In this document: positions 15,927 to 23,251 of the stretch, in pieces
Position numbering within the stretch: position 1 is the first letter of the stretch
How the letters are laid out: every line of letters begins with the position of its first letter
NCBI RefSeq assembly: GCF_001427635.1
Contig: NZ_LMHA01000002.1
Location: forward strand, 372,001 to 436,000
Length of the DNA: 64,000 nt
DNA from: Pseudoxanthomonas sp. Root65
GTDB lineage: Bacteria; Pseudomonadota; Gammaproteobacteria; Xanthomonadales; Xanthomonadaceae
Reading direction: 5' to 3'
Translations under genes and position numbers: made by a program
The notes under the pieces: generated by a model
Seen by the model: only the letters and a program-made list of their open reading frames with translations
Database searches by the model: none
What the model was told of the DNA's origin: nothing

Positions 15927-16250
15927 TCAGGGCCTGTGCGCCGTCCAAGTGCCCGACGCCTTGGAGAACCGGACCGGCTCCGTGAACGGCCGAACCTGGG
16001 ACGTTCCGGCAATATCCAGCACGATGGAGCCGCCCACGTCGCAGACGACTCCGTCCGCCGTCTCCGATTGTCGGCAGCCACTCAAGGCGAAGTCGCGGTA
16101 TTCCGTGACCTGGACGGCGCTGCCCATGGCCCCTTCGAACTTTGCTGTGATGGCTTTCTTGGCATCGCTTTCAGATGGCTGGTTGCTGCCGCAGGCGGTC
16201 AACGCAAAGGCGGCAGAGAGGGCGAGGGCGGTGTTGCGAAGAATGGTCAT
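15927..16250 (-). CDS. Small lipoprotein
   Basis: A 107-residue lipoprotein. The signal peptide MTILRNTALALSAAFALTAC ends in the lipobox L-T-A-C. The mature part is acidic, then has a Cys pair (SGCRQSETADGVVCDVGG) that may form a disulfide, and ends in a short beta-rich stretch. AAGGAC precedes the ATG. The family is unknown to me; similar small lipoproteins are common cargo on proteobacterial plasmids and islands. Confidence 0.7.
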   Translation of the reverse strand: MTILRNTALALSAAFALTACGSNQPSESDAKKAITAKFEGAMGSAVQVTEYRDFALSGCRQSETADGVVCDVGGSIVLDIAGTSQVRPFTEPVRFSKASGTWTAHRP

Positions 16251-16288
16251 GAATTCGTCCTTGTTGAGAATGTGCAGGGAATGAGCTC

Positions 16289-17038
16289 TTACTTGTCGCG
16301 GTTGCCGTTGGGGTCGAACCCGCCGATCCACATACGGGTGTCCCGGAAGGGCGTGAGGATTCCCGAGGGGCCTGGGTAAAGGTCTTCGGCTCGCAGGTAG
16401 CCGGAGACCCACGCCACGCTCAAGGCGACCTTCCGGGCCTGCTCGGCAACGCCATCGCGGGACGTAACGACATTGAATGGCTCCCTGGGAGGATTCGGCC
16501 CGGTCGTCCGCTGGTCCCCCGTGTTGGGCTTCCCAGGGCGCACCCGCAGACCGACCATGAGATCGCTGGTGGCTTTCGTGCGGGCGTTGTCGTTGAGCTC
16601 TGCTTCCTCGCCGAGGTCGTCCCGGATGGTCAGAGGGGCGTCCGCACAGGCTTTGAAGGTTTCCGTGGTGGACGCGGTAGCGCTGGACCAGATCCGGGCT
16701 TCCACGGTCCAGCAGGGCAGGGACGCACCCCACTCCTTGTAGGTCAAAGCGACACGGGGCCAGTCCAGGCGACCGAGTTGGGCTTGCTGGTGATCCTCGT
16801 TCTTGTAGAGCCCATTGATGCGACCCGCCCCACCGATGTGGGTGTAGGGCGCGCCGGTCTGGGCACGGGTGCCGGAGCGGGGCTTGGCCCCGACCATGCG
16901 CTCGCCTGCGTCTTTCAGGCTGTCGCCGAGTTGCCGGAAGAAGCTGGGCTTCTTCTCGGGTTGGTCCTGAGCGAGGGCGGAAAAGCTGGCCAGTGCCAGT
17001 GCCAAGAGCGCGAGGGCTCCGTGTCCTGCGTGCTTCAT
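16289..17038 (-). CDS. Exported hypothetical protein
   Basis: A 249-residue exported protein with a classic signal peptide (MKHAGHGALALLALALASFS, cleaved after ALAQ). The mature protein starts with a charged helix (EKKPSFFRQLGDSLKDAGER), then a mostly beta region with two Cys (LPCWTVEARIW, FKACADAPLTI) and a C-terminal motif YPGPSGILTPFRDTRMWIGGF. I do not recognise it. It leads the three-gene minus-strand unit and is divergent from the XRE regulator, so the 112-base gap probably holds both promoters. Confidence 0.65.
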   Translation of the reverse strand: MKHAGHGALALLALALASFSALAQDQPEKKPSFFRQLGDSLKDAGERMVGAKPRSGTRAQTGAPYTHIGGAGRINGLYKNEDHQQAQLGRLDWPRVALTYKEWGASLPCWTVEARIWSSATASTTETFKACADAPLTIRDDLGEEAELNDNARTKATSDLMVGLRVRPGKPNTGDQRTTGPNPPREPFNVVTSRDGVAEQARKVALSVAWVSGYLRAEDLYPGPSGILTPFRDTRMWIGGFDPNGNRDK

Positions 17039-17056
17039 TTGTGTGGCCCCTGTAGA

Positions 17057-17071
17057 CCGACGAGCCGTCGG
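17057..17071. promoter_or_regulatory. Palindrome between divergent genes, possible XRE operator
   Basis: CCGACG-AGC-CGTCGG is a perfect 6-bp inverted repeat in the 112-base region between the exported-protein gene and the XRE gene. A -10-like GATAAT lies at 17079-17084. Autoregulation by the XRE protein is plausible but unproven. Confidence 0.35.
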
Positions 17072-17150
17072 CATTTACGATAATCGCAGATGTGAAGACG
17101 GTGTCCAACCGGCACACTTAGGGGAATTCAGCTGCCGTGCAATTTTCGTC

Positions 17151-17492
17151 ATGCCCCAACCCAAAACGCCGGCAACGGTCTATGGCAAGCGCCTTCGAAG
17201 TGCGCGGCTTGCCAAGGGCTGGACGCAAGCTGACCTGGCTAAGCGTATTGGCATGGTGGACACCGTGTCCGGGGCCACCCGCGTGAGCCGCTACGAAACC
17301 GGAACACATGATCCGGATCCGGCTACCGCGGAGGCGCTGGCGAAAGCGCTCGGCCTGCCCCTAGCTTATTTCCACGCCACGTCAGACGTGTTGGCAGAGA
17401 TCATCCTTGTGGTATCCCAGCTGTCGGCCTCCAAGCAAAAAGAGGCGCTCGCGCTGCTCAAGAAGCTGCCCGAAGGGCCGAAAAAAGGATGA
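17151..17492 (+). CDS. XRE-family helix-turn-helix regulator
   Basis: A 113-residue repressor-type protein. The HTH_3 domain covers residues ~12-70: GKRLRSARLAKGWTQADLAKR, then TRVSRYETGTHDPDPATAEAL and ALGLPLAYF. The C-terminal helix (SASKQKEALALLKKLP) probably mediates dimerisation. The start ATG at 17151 fits the domain; upstream in-frame codons belong to the promoter region. The SIR2-like gene follows 27 bases after the stop, so this is its likely regulator. Small XRE proteins paired with toxic effectors are common in defence islands. Confidence 0.85.
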   Translation: MPQPKTPATVYGKRLRSARLAKGWTQADLAKRIGMVDTVSGATRVSRYETGTHDPDPATAEALAKALGLPLAYFHATSDVLAEIILVVSQLSASKQKEALALLKKLPEGPKKG

Positions 17493-17519
17493 TCCTTCGA
17501 CTGTAGACGAGGCGAACTC

Positions 17520-18485
17520 ATGCCAAGGAAGACGCTGATATTCGGAAATGGGCTCGGTATGGCCCTCGACCAGGAGTTCTTCTCGCTCGATAACGCTATC
17601 GGACGAGTCTGGGATGGAGAGGGCGCGCTGGACGAGGGGGCTAAGGATCTGATCCGGAGTTGCCTTGTTGAAGATGGAAATGTCGACAGGCCTCACGGTG
17701 AAGATGATCTAGACAACCTTCAACTCGTTGTATCCGCCTGCGATTTCCTGGGGCGGGTAGGGCGCCAAGACATCCATTGGCTGAGTGAGCATGGCCGGCA
17801 GTTCCCGAACGCAGTAAGAAAATTCCTTTATCGGACTGCGCTGCTCTTTCATCAGCGGGAGAATGGGCTGCCTGTTGAATTCACGCAACCCTTGGCTCAG
17901 TTCATCCATGAGACCAAGTCCCATATCGCCACACTGAACTACGACAACCTGCTCTATCAGCCCATGATTGAAGCCTATGTCCTCAATGGATATGCAGGAG
18001 CTTTGGTCGATGGGCTGACAAACGCGGGCTTCTCTGAAGAGAATCTTGAGCGTAAGTGGGGGCGAACATTCGGCTACTACATGCACCTTCACGGATCGCC
18101 GCTCTTTGTGGACCGCGATGGGAGTATCTTCAAGCTCCGCCAGGGCGAGCTAGATGAGGATGATGAAGTCGTCGGATCCCACATCGTGCTTACCCACGTG
18201 AAGCATAAGGAAACGGTCATATCCGCGTCCCCACTTCTAACCGCGTATTGGGATCACCTTGCCAAGGCTTTAGCTGAATCTGAAGAGGTCGTGCTGTTCG
18301 GCTACTCTGGCTGCGATCGCCACCTCAACGCGCTGCTGCGCTCTCGAGCGCCAGCGGCCGTGCGCGTGGTGGAGTGGGAAGGCGCCGGCGCTCAGCAAGA
18401 ACGAGACGCGCACTGGCTCGATCTACTTGGAAAGCAGGTAGCGCTGGTGAGAAGGGATAACATTCTTAGCTTCATGGATTGGTAA
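17520..18485 (+). CDS. SIR2-like Rossmann-fold protein, probable defence effector
   Basis: A 321-residue soluble protein with the marks of the SIR2-like superfamily outside true sirtuins (close to the SIR2_2, DUF4917 or AbiH-type groups): a nucleotide-binding start LIFGNGLGMALD (GNG at residues 9-11), TLNYDNLLY (NYDN at 140-143), the HLHGSPLF motif with the candidate catalytic His (189-192), and VVLFGYSGCDRHLNALL (261-270). Sirtuin zinc-finger cysteines are absent. In known systems such domains cleave NAD+ to stop phage growth. It has no second domain, which is unusually minimal. GAGG precedes the ATG. It converges on the recombinase gene, with 7 bases between stops. Confidence 0.65.
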   Translation: MPRKTLIFGNGLGMALDQEFFSLDNAIGRVWDGEGALDEGAKDLIRSCLVEDGNVDRPHGEDDLDNLQLVVSACDFLGRVGRQDIHWLSEHGRQFPNAVRKFLYRTALLFHQRENGLPVEFTQPLAQFIHETKSHIATLNYDNLLYQPMIEAYVLNGYAGALVDGLTNAGFSEENLERKWGRTFGYYMHLHGSPLFVDRDGSIFKLRQGELDEDDEVVGSHIVLTHVKHKETVISASPLLTAYWDHLAKALAESEEVVLFGYSGCDRHLNALLRSRAPAAVRVVEWEGAGAQQERDAHWLDLLGKQVALVRRDNILSFMDW

Positions 18486-18492
18486 CACTCTC

Positions 18493-19920
18493 TCATGGGT
18501 AGAACTTCGTGGGGTCACTCAGTTCCTTGGAAAACTGTCCCCGCCGATAGACGGGCAGTTCTACGGGTGGACGGTAAGCAGCCAAGACTTTGATCTGCTT
18601 TGTCCTCGCCAATGCAGGCTTCTTGTGGAAGTAGGCCTCGTGTAAGACGGGCACCCTTTTGCTGAGCGAATGGCCTGTGACCAGGGCGATGTCTTCGTCG
18701 GACACGCCCTGATGGTGCAACTCAGTGGCAATGGTGTGGCGGAAAGCATGGAAGCCAACGCCTTTCGGAAATCCTAATGCTTTCATGTAAGCGCTGAATT
18801 GGTTCAGCGCAGCCTGGCTGTATCGGGCGTTGGTTTCGCCAGTCTTCTTGTTGATGCCGGCCGAGAGGTGGGGGAACAGGCGCGGGTGGCCGCACTGGCG
18901 TATGTCTGCCAAGAAATCTAGAAAGCCGGCGTCCAGAAGGGGTTGCGGGACAGGAAGGGTCCGGATGGCAGCCTTTCCCTTCACGCTTTGCCGGCTCCGT
19001 CCCCGGTTCCTGTGGGCCAAGTCCGGATCAACGGTCTTCTGGATGCGGATGCACCAGACGCCACTTTCCTGGATAACGTCCGTCAGCTTCAGTTGCGCGG
19101 CCTCGTTGATTCGGACGCCGGTGTAGAGCCCGATCATGGGCAGCCACCAACGGTGTGGATACTTCATCGCCCACGGAACGTAGGTCTCTGGAGCGAAGAT
19201 GCGTTGGAGATCGGCCTCGTCGAACAAGCGCTCCGGCTTGTTGGGGTCAGTCACCAGATCCTTTTTGATCTCGTCAAATGCATCCATGGGCGACGCCGGG
19301 ATGGCTTTGGTTTTGGCCAATCTTTTGAAGAAGGTGGACAAGAAGCGCCGGTGCTTCTCGAACGTGCCGGGGGAGGGCGGCTCCACGCACAGTTCTTTCC
19401 CTCGAGCCACGGCTTGCTCGAAAGTGAAGTTGCGATACAGCGGGTCGGACAGTAGAAGAGGCGGAGACCACCGCATCAGGTCCCAGAGACGATAGATGTG
19501 AGCGTGGTCGATGCGGGAAACAGGCACATCCCCGCAGGCCATCTGGAGGAGCGCCAGCGTGCGGGCCGTGGCGTCCACCGTGTCTCGTGCCAAGCCGCGG
19601 TTATCGCGGTCCCTCAGGTAGTCGGCGATCTCAACAGAGAGCAGACGTGCCGGGGTGCCGACGGGCAGAGGTTCGAGATAGCGGGTGCCGTTCTTGATCA
19701 CTCGCGAGCGCCGGGTTCTCTCGTGGGCAGCGTTGAGGATCTCTTGGGCGTGGATAGCAGCTTCTCGGCCCGTGATGACCAGTTCCTCGACACGAAAGCT
19801 GCCGATGCGGACATTGAGCATCCGCAATGTGTCGCCTGGCTGGGTGAGGTAGTGCTCGAGGGCCTTCGAGGTGGGGTGTGTCATTGCTGCTGCTTCCATT
19901 GTTCCAATGGAAGTAGTCAT
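18493..19920 (-). CDS. Tyrosine recombinase / phage-type integrase (internal)
   Basis: A 475-residue recombinase. Catalytic residues are visible in order: Arg in GLYTGVRINEAAQL (~R270), HxxR in HAFRHTIATEL (~391-394), His in VTGHSLSK (~417) and Tyr in HEAYFHK (~430). The N-terminal half contains a SAM-like core-binding domain (TARTLALLQMACGDVPVSRID). It belongs to the long 'site-specific integrase' group common in proteobacterial islands. The ATG at 19920 is the most upstream; ATGs eight and thirteen codons later are alternatives. It is not next to the tRNA, so it probably came with an older or nested element. Confidence 0.85.
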   Translation of the reverse strand: MTTSIGTMEAAAMTHPTSKALEHYLTQPGDTLRMLNVRIGSFRVEELVITGREAAIHAQEILNAAHERTRRSRVIKNGTRYLEPLPVGTPARLLSVEIADYLRDRDNRGLARDTVDATARTLALLQMACGDVPVSRIDHAHIYRLWDLMRWSPPLLLSDPLYRNFTFEQAVARGKELCVEPPSPGTFEKHRRFLSTFFKRLAKTKAIPASPMDAFDEIKKDLVTDPNKPERLFDEADLQRIFAPETYVPWAMKYPHRWWLPMIGLYTGVRINEAAQLKLTDVIQESGVWCIRIQKTVDPDLAHRNRGRSRQSVKGKAAIRTLPVPQPLLDAGFLDFLADIRQCGHPRLFPHLSAGINKKTGETNARYSQAALNQFSAYMKALGFPKGVGFHAFRHTIATELHHQGVSDEDIALVTGHSLSKRVPVLHEAYFHKKPALARTKQIKVLAAYRPPVELPVYRRGQFSKELSDPTKFYP

Positions 19921-20337
19921 AAAACGCCAGCCGAATTCGTCAATAAAAGACCGCGACTTTGTGGATAGCCTTAGGCGTTGCCAATCCGCCGAAACTTATG
20001 CGATTGATGCGCAGAAAAATTCCGGGCTTTAGTCAGGGCTAGTTCTTTTGCGATTCAACAAGTTAATTCGGCAGCCACACACTGATCCGCGGAGTCATTT
20101 CTGTACTGTTTAACGAAACAAGCTAACTTGAAGATCGAAAGTTGTTAGGGAAGATCTGTACGGTCGGTAAACGCCATTCGTCTGTCTCTATCCTAGGAGT
20201 AGGGGGCTTGGCTCTTAGCGGCGTCCTGGGGCGCGACGATCGAGGGGTATAGGTGCTCATCGCCACTGATCCTTAGTTGGCCCCGCCGCCATGTGCAGAC
20301 CCTCGCGGTCCTAGGACGTGTCTTTAAGGGGTGGGCG
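19921..20337. other. Intergenic region without a recognised gene
   Basis: 417 bases of lower-GC sequence upstream of the internal recombinase. I see no convincing frame. Two related stretches (ACAAGTTAA at about 20,059 and ACAAGCTAAC at about 20,120) and several T/A-rich blocks suggest promoter or recombination sites for the recombinase. Confidence 0.4.
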
Positions 20338-20712
20338 TCATCCCTTGGGCGGGGGTGCCCTACGAGATTTGACGCGCAACTTGGCCAACCCAGGAGGGTG
20401 CCACTTTCCCCTCGCTAGGCGTCTTTGCACGGAGGCCCGATAGGCCTCCGGGGTGGGCGGGGACTTCCGTTTGTGCCGGCGTGAGTTGCATAGCCAGCAG
20501 GCAGCGGCGATGTTGCCGGCCACGTCCTTGCCGCCGTCTTGTTGGGCCACTAGATGTTCGGCGGTGCAGCGCAGCGGATAGGCCGTGCGGGCAGTCAGGC
20601 CGAAGGGTTCCAGCTCATCGGGTGAGGCGTTCCACATGGGCAGGCCGCAGTAGCAGCAACGGCCCTTTTGGGCGTGGAAAGCGTCGGTTCTCAAACGTTG
20701 GAGTTTGGGCAT
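20338..20712 (-). CDS. HNH endonuclease domain protein
   Basis: A 124-residue protein with a compact HNH/zinc fold: CCYCGLP near residue 20, the histidine strand CTAEHLVAQQDGG, the Asn in GNIAAACWLCNSRRHK, and two CxxC knuckles. The basic C-terminal tail (RVKSRRAPPPKG) would contact DNA. Stand-alone proteins of this form occur on plasmids, prophages and islands, as homing or restriction-type nucleases or as 5-methylcytosine-targeting enzymes; specificity cannot be read. No methyltransferase is adjacent, so a classical restriction pair is unlikely. Confidence 0.8.
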   Translation of the reverse strand: MPKLQRLRTDAFHAQKGRCCYCGLPMWNASPDELEPFGLTARTAYPLRCTAEHLVAQQDGGKDVAGNIAAACWLCNSRRHKRKSPPTPEAYRASVQRRLARGKWHPPGLAKLRVKSRRAPPPKG

Positions 20713-20874
20713 GCGTAGTCTCAGGAAAAGACAGGAAATAGCTCCCCGACGTCTCTAGGCGAGAACGCTTCGGGCACCTGTTGCCTTGAGCTAAGCAGGC
20801 AATACACCGGTGGTAAGTTCCCACGCGGCAGGGGTGTTATCGCGCCCCAAGGTGGGCGGTGTCAATATAGGCCC

Positions 20875-20970
20875 ATGACCAGCCTTGACCAGCTAATGGA
20901 ACTTATCGGTGCCCTGAGAGCCGGGCTTCCCGAGCTCTCTGCGTCCGCCCCTGTTGAAGGGGAGTTCTAG
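20875..20970 (+). CDS. Possible 31-residue leader peptide
   Basis: A short frame, MTSLDQLMELIGALRAGLPE and onward to a TAG at 20968. CAATAT (20863-20868) is exactly six bases before its ATG, the spacing seen at leaderless genes in this window. A second 24-codon frame follows at 20971-21045. Both lie directly before the 21064 gene. Weak; could be chance. Confidence 0.2.
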   Translation: MTSLDQLMELIGALRAGLPELSASAPVEGEF

Positions 20971-21063
20971 ATGGCGTTTGCTGGTGATCATGTCGACCAT
21001 GTGTGCCGCCGGGTCAACCAGATGTTGGCTCGGCACGCTTTCTGACTCACTTGGAGATGGGCG

Positions 21064-21765
21064 ATGCCTGAGGGAGGAGCAGCATCCGATGTGTGGCCGG
21101 TTTGGCTTCAGGACCAGAGAGTTCAAGAGGCGCTGGAGTGGGCCGAGCATGTGCGGCGTTGGATCGAAGACAACCTACACGGGGTGGTTCTGCACGCACC
21201 GGAGCCCGACCACATGGCGGTTGTGGCCTTCGCGGTGGTTCATGAGCACCAAGCCTCGGCTACGCTCCTCGTCAAACATGGGCTGCTTGGTTCTGCGACT
21301 GCATTGATGCGCCCTTCGTTCGAGGCGTTTGTGCGTGGACTATGGCTGCAGTGGGCGAATGATCAGGAACTGGCTCACTTCCAGAAGGGCCACGACACGG
21401 CAACCCCAGAGAAGATCATCCGCAAGGTGATTCAGCGTTCTGGGGAGCAACGCCACACGGATCTTTTGGATACATGGGAACAGTCGCAAAAGACCATGCA
21501 TGGTTACGTCCATCACGGGTATCAGTCCTTGATTCGCCGCTCTGGAACCATCGACATCCCACCGGGCGAGGTCGTGGATCTGTTGGGCTTCATCACGTCG
21601 ATGGCCCTCCACGCTTCCCTGGAAACTGTGGAACTGGCTGGCAAGCGGGTGCCAGAGAGCGAAGTGGCGACCCGCCCACAGTGGGTTGCCGAGAGGCAGC
21701 TGGAAATCGTGGCCATGCTGCGGGTCATGGGCCTCGTTCAAGTGCTTGGTGAAGCCACTCCTTAG
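21064..21765 (+). CDS. Helical hypothetical protein (DUF6988/DUF5677-like)
   Basis: A 233-residue, almost all-helical soluble protein. The pattern VVHEHQASATLLVKHGLLGSA followed by MRPSFEAFVRGLWLQWA and a later TMHGYVHHGYQSL resembles the DUF6988/DUF5677 families, which are HEPN-like helical bundles found in defence regions and mobile islands. The RP-E-R segment and the later His cluster would be the candidate RNase residues if it is HEPN-like. GGAGA lies six bases before the ATG. It is single in its orientation, between the HNH gene and the minus-strand OLD cassette. Confidence 0.5.
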   Translation: MPEGGAASDVWPVWLQDQRVQEALEWAEHVRRWIEDNLHGVVLHAPEPDHMAVVAFAVVHEHQASATLLVKHGLLGSATALMRPSFEAFVRGLWLQWANDQELAHFQKGHDTATPEKIIRKVIQRSGEQRHTDLLDTWEQSQKTMHGYVHHGYQSLIRRSGTIDIPPGEVVDLLGFITSMALHASLETVELAGKRVPESEVATRPQWVAERQLEIVAMLRVMGLVQVLGEATP

Positions 21766-21948
21766 CCGGCCACCTTCGTGAGTGCGCTGTCTTCTTCGCG
21801 TGTTCGGCCAGAGGAGCCGAATGGGACGGTTCGCAGGTGACCGCGGCAGCGTCCGGCTTCGCCTTGGAGCGCGGTATGGCCCGTGGCCGTCCGAGCTCTA
21901 GCTTAACTAATAATGGGGCGTGTTGTTAGTTTTGATCGGACCAAGTGT

Positions 21949-22704
21949 CTACTCGACGTCTAACGCCTTGGTTGCAAGGATAATTCCCTTTACATGCATC
22001 GCGTTATCAGTCTTCCCGAGTTTCTCCCCAGTCAACTCGAGCGAGAGCATGTTAATCATATTTCCATCCTCATCGGAACGCTCGGTCATGATGCAGCGGG
22101 GGTCGCGAGGATTTTCCACAATCGCCGAGTGATTTGCTTCGAGGATCGAAATGTTGATCCTGCGGCAGAGCCTTCCTGAATATATGAAGTCTTCAATGTG
22201 GTCGCAAGACTGAAATGGGGCGCCGCAGATCGAGCAGGTGCCTATTGTCGAGCGGAATGCGGGGCTGTTGAAGATCATTTTTTCAGGAAAGAGCAGTCGC
22301 TTCGCGCCGATGAGCAGCGCTTCGTGTTTCCGGATTCCTTCGTAATCTTGAATCCTTAGGGCTATGTCTTTGTAGTCAATAGCATCCATAAGAGAGTGCC
22401 AAGCGCTCTCCGGCTCATTATTTTTTATGTTGAGCCAAGTCTCCAAGGAGGATTGGATACTTCTGATGAAGCACTGGAAGTGAAAGAGGTCGTTAGCTAG
22501 GCGCTCTACTTCATGGTCAATGGCCCAACGTTTGAAGGCCTTAAGCTCCGCGATGAACTTATCTATCTCTTTGATCTTGGCTCCTTGGAGCTTGCTTGAG
22601 CGGACGATAAGGTTTAGCTGACCTGCCGACTCTAAGAAGGAAATGCACTTTTCCAGAACGCTTTGAGAGATGAAGGGAGGTGAACCAAAAAATTCACTTT
22701 CCAC
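21949..22704 (-). CDS. Hypothetical protein with Cys-rich zinc-binding motif
   Basis: A 251-residue soluble protein. The middle carries CSICGAPFQSCDHIEDFIYS followed by GRLCRR, a C-x2-C-x5-C-x-H type motif that I have seen in uncharacterised proteins of mobile islands and that probably binds zinc. The first 130 residues are helical (ISFLESAGQLNLIVRSSKL and an ELKAFKRWAIDHEVERLAND helix). Codon use is markedly AT-richer than in the flanks. The start overlaps the end of the upstream 164-residue gene by 11 bases, so the two are translated together. Its role is unknown; by context it is an accessory or effector of the OLD nuclease cassette. Confidence 0.6.
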   Translation of the reverse strand: MESEFFGSPPFISQSVLEKCISFLESAGQLNLIVRSSKLQGAKIKEIDKFIAELKAFKRWAIDHEVERLANDLFHFQCFIRSIQSSLETWLNIKNNEPESAWHSLMDAIDYKDIALRIQDYEGIRKHEALLIGAKRLLFPEKMIFNSPAFRSTIGTCSICGAPFQSCDHIEDFIYSGRLCRRINISILEANHSAIVENPRDPRCIMTERSDEDGNMINMLSLELTGEKLGKTDNAMHVKGIILATKALDVE

Positions 22705-23188
22705 GACGCACCGCCTCTTTTAGGGCGGGCTCAATGGCTGATAGCCCGCTGACAGGTCCTTTATAGTCCAGCTGGACACTGCGCGCCCCTTTTTTCTCTT
22801 CTACCACGCAGGACAACTCCACGGGTGCGCTCTCGGATTTTCCAGAGTTCCTAAGGAATGCGCTGATGATGTCAAGTGTAGTCCTTATGAGTTCCTGGTT
22901 CTCGATTAAGGCTTGGGCAACGAACAGTATTGGGGGCAAGTAGATAGTCGAAGATCGTTGTTCATAGAGATCATCTATCGGCGTAAGAGAGTCGATCTCT
23001 GCCTTTGCTTCGGCATATTTCTTTAAAGAAATGGCGGTGGATGCGTATGAATGTCTGCCGGATTCTAGGCTGCTCAATACTGGGAGAATGATGACGTGCT
23101 TCTTGGCCGCAGTTTCGGGAAGCGTTGGAGTGGAAATCCACGTGATGGTGATACGTTGATTGCTGTCCGATTCAGTCATGGCTCGCAC
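22694..23188 (-). CDS. Small hypothetical protein of the OLD cassette
   Basis: A 164-residue protein (161 if it starts at the ATG at 23179). The order is an N-terminal beta segment (ITITWISTPTLPE), a helical region (SLKKYAEAKAEIDSLTPID), a hydrophobic helix (LPPILFVAQALIENQELIR) and a C-terminal alpha/beta part containing LDYKGPVSGL. I recognise no family. It lies 63 bases after the OLD gene stop and overlaps the zinc-motif gene by 11 bases. Like its neighbour it is AT-rich compared with the chromosome. A regulatory or adaptor role is possible. Confidence 0.6.
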   Translation of the reverse strand: MRAMTESDSNQRITITWISTPTLPETAAKKHVIILPVLSSLESGRHSYASTAISLKKYAEAKAEIDSLTPIDDLYEQRSSTIYLPPILFVAQALIENQELIRTTLDIISAFLRNSGKSESAPVELSCVVEEKKGARSVQLDYKGPVSGLSAIEPALKEAVRRGK

Positions 23189-23251
23189 TCGTAAGATGGG
23201 GCGTTCTGATGAGTGTTGCTAGTTTGCGTTACCACTTAGGCGGCTGGTAGT

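Noticed and set aside
20338-20712. Restriction-modification system
   Set aside because: The HNH protein has no methyltransferase or specificity gene nearby, so I do not call an R-M system.
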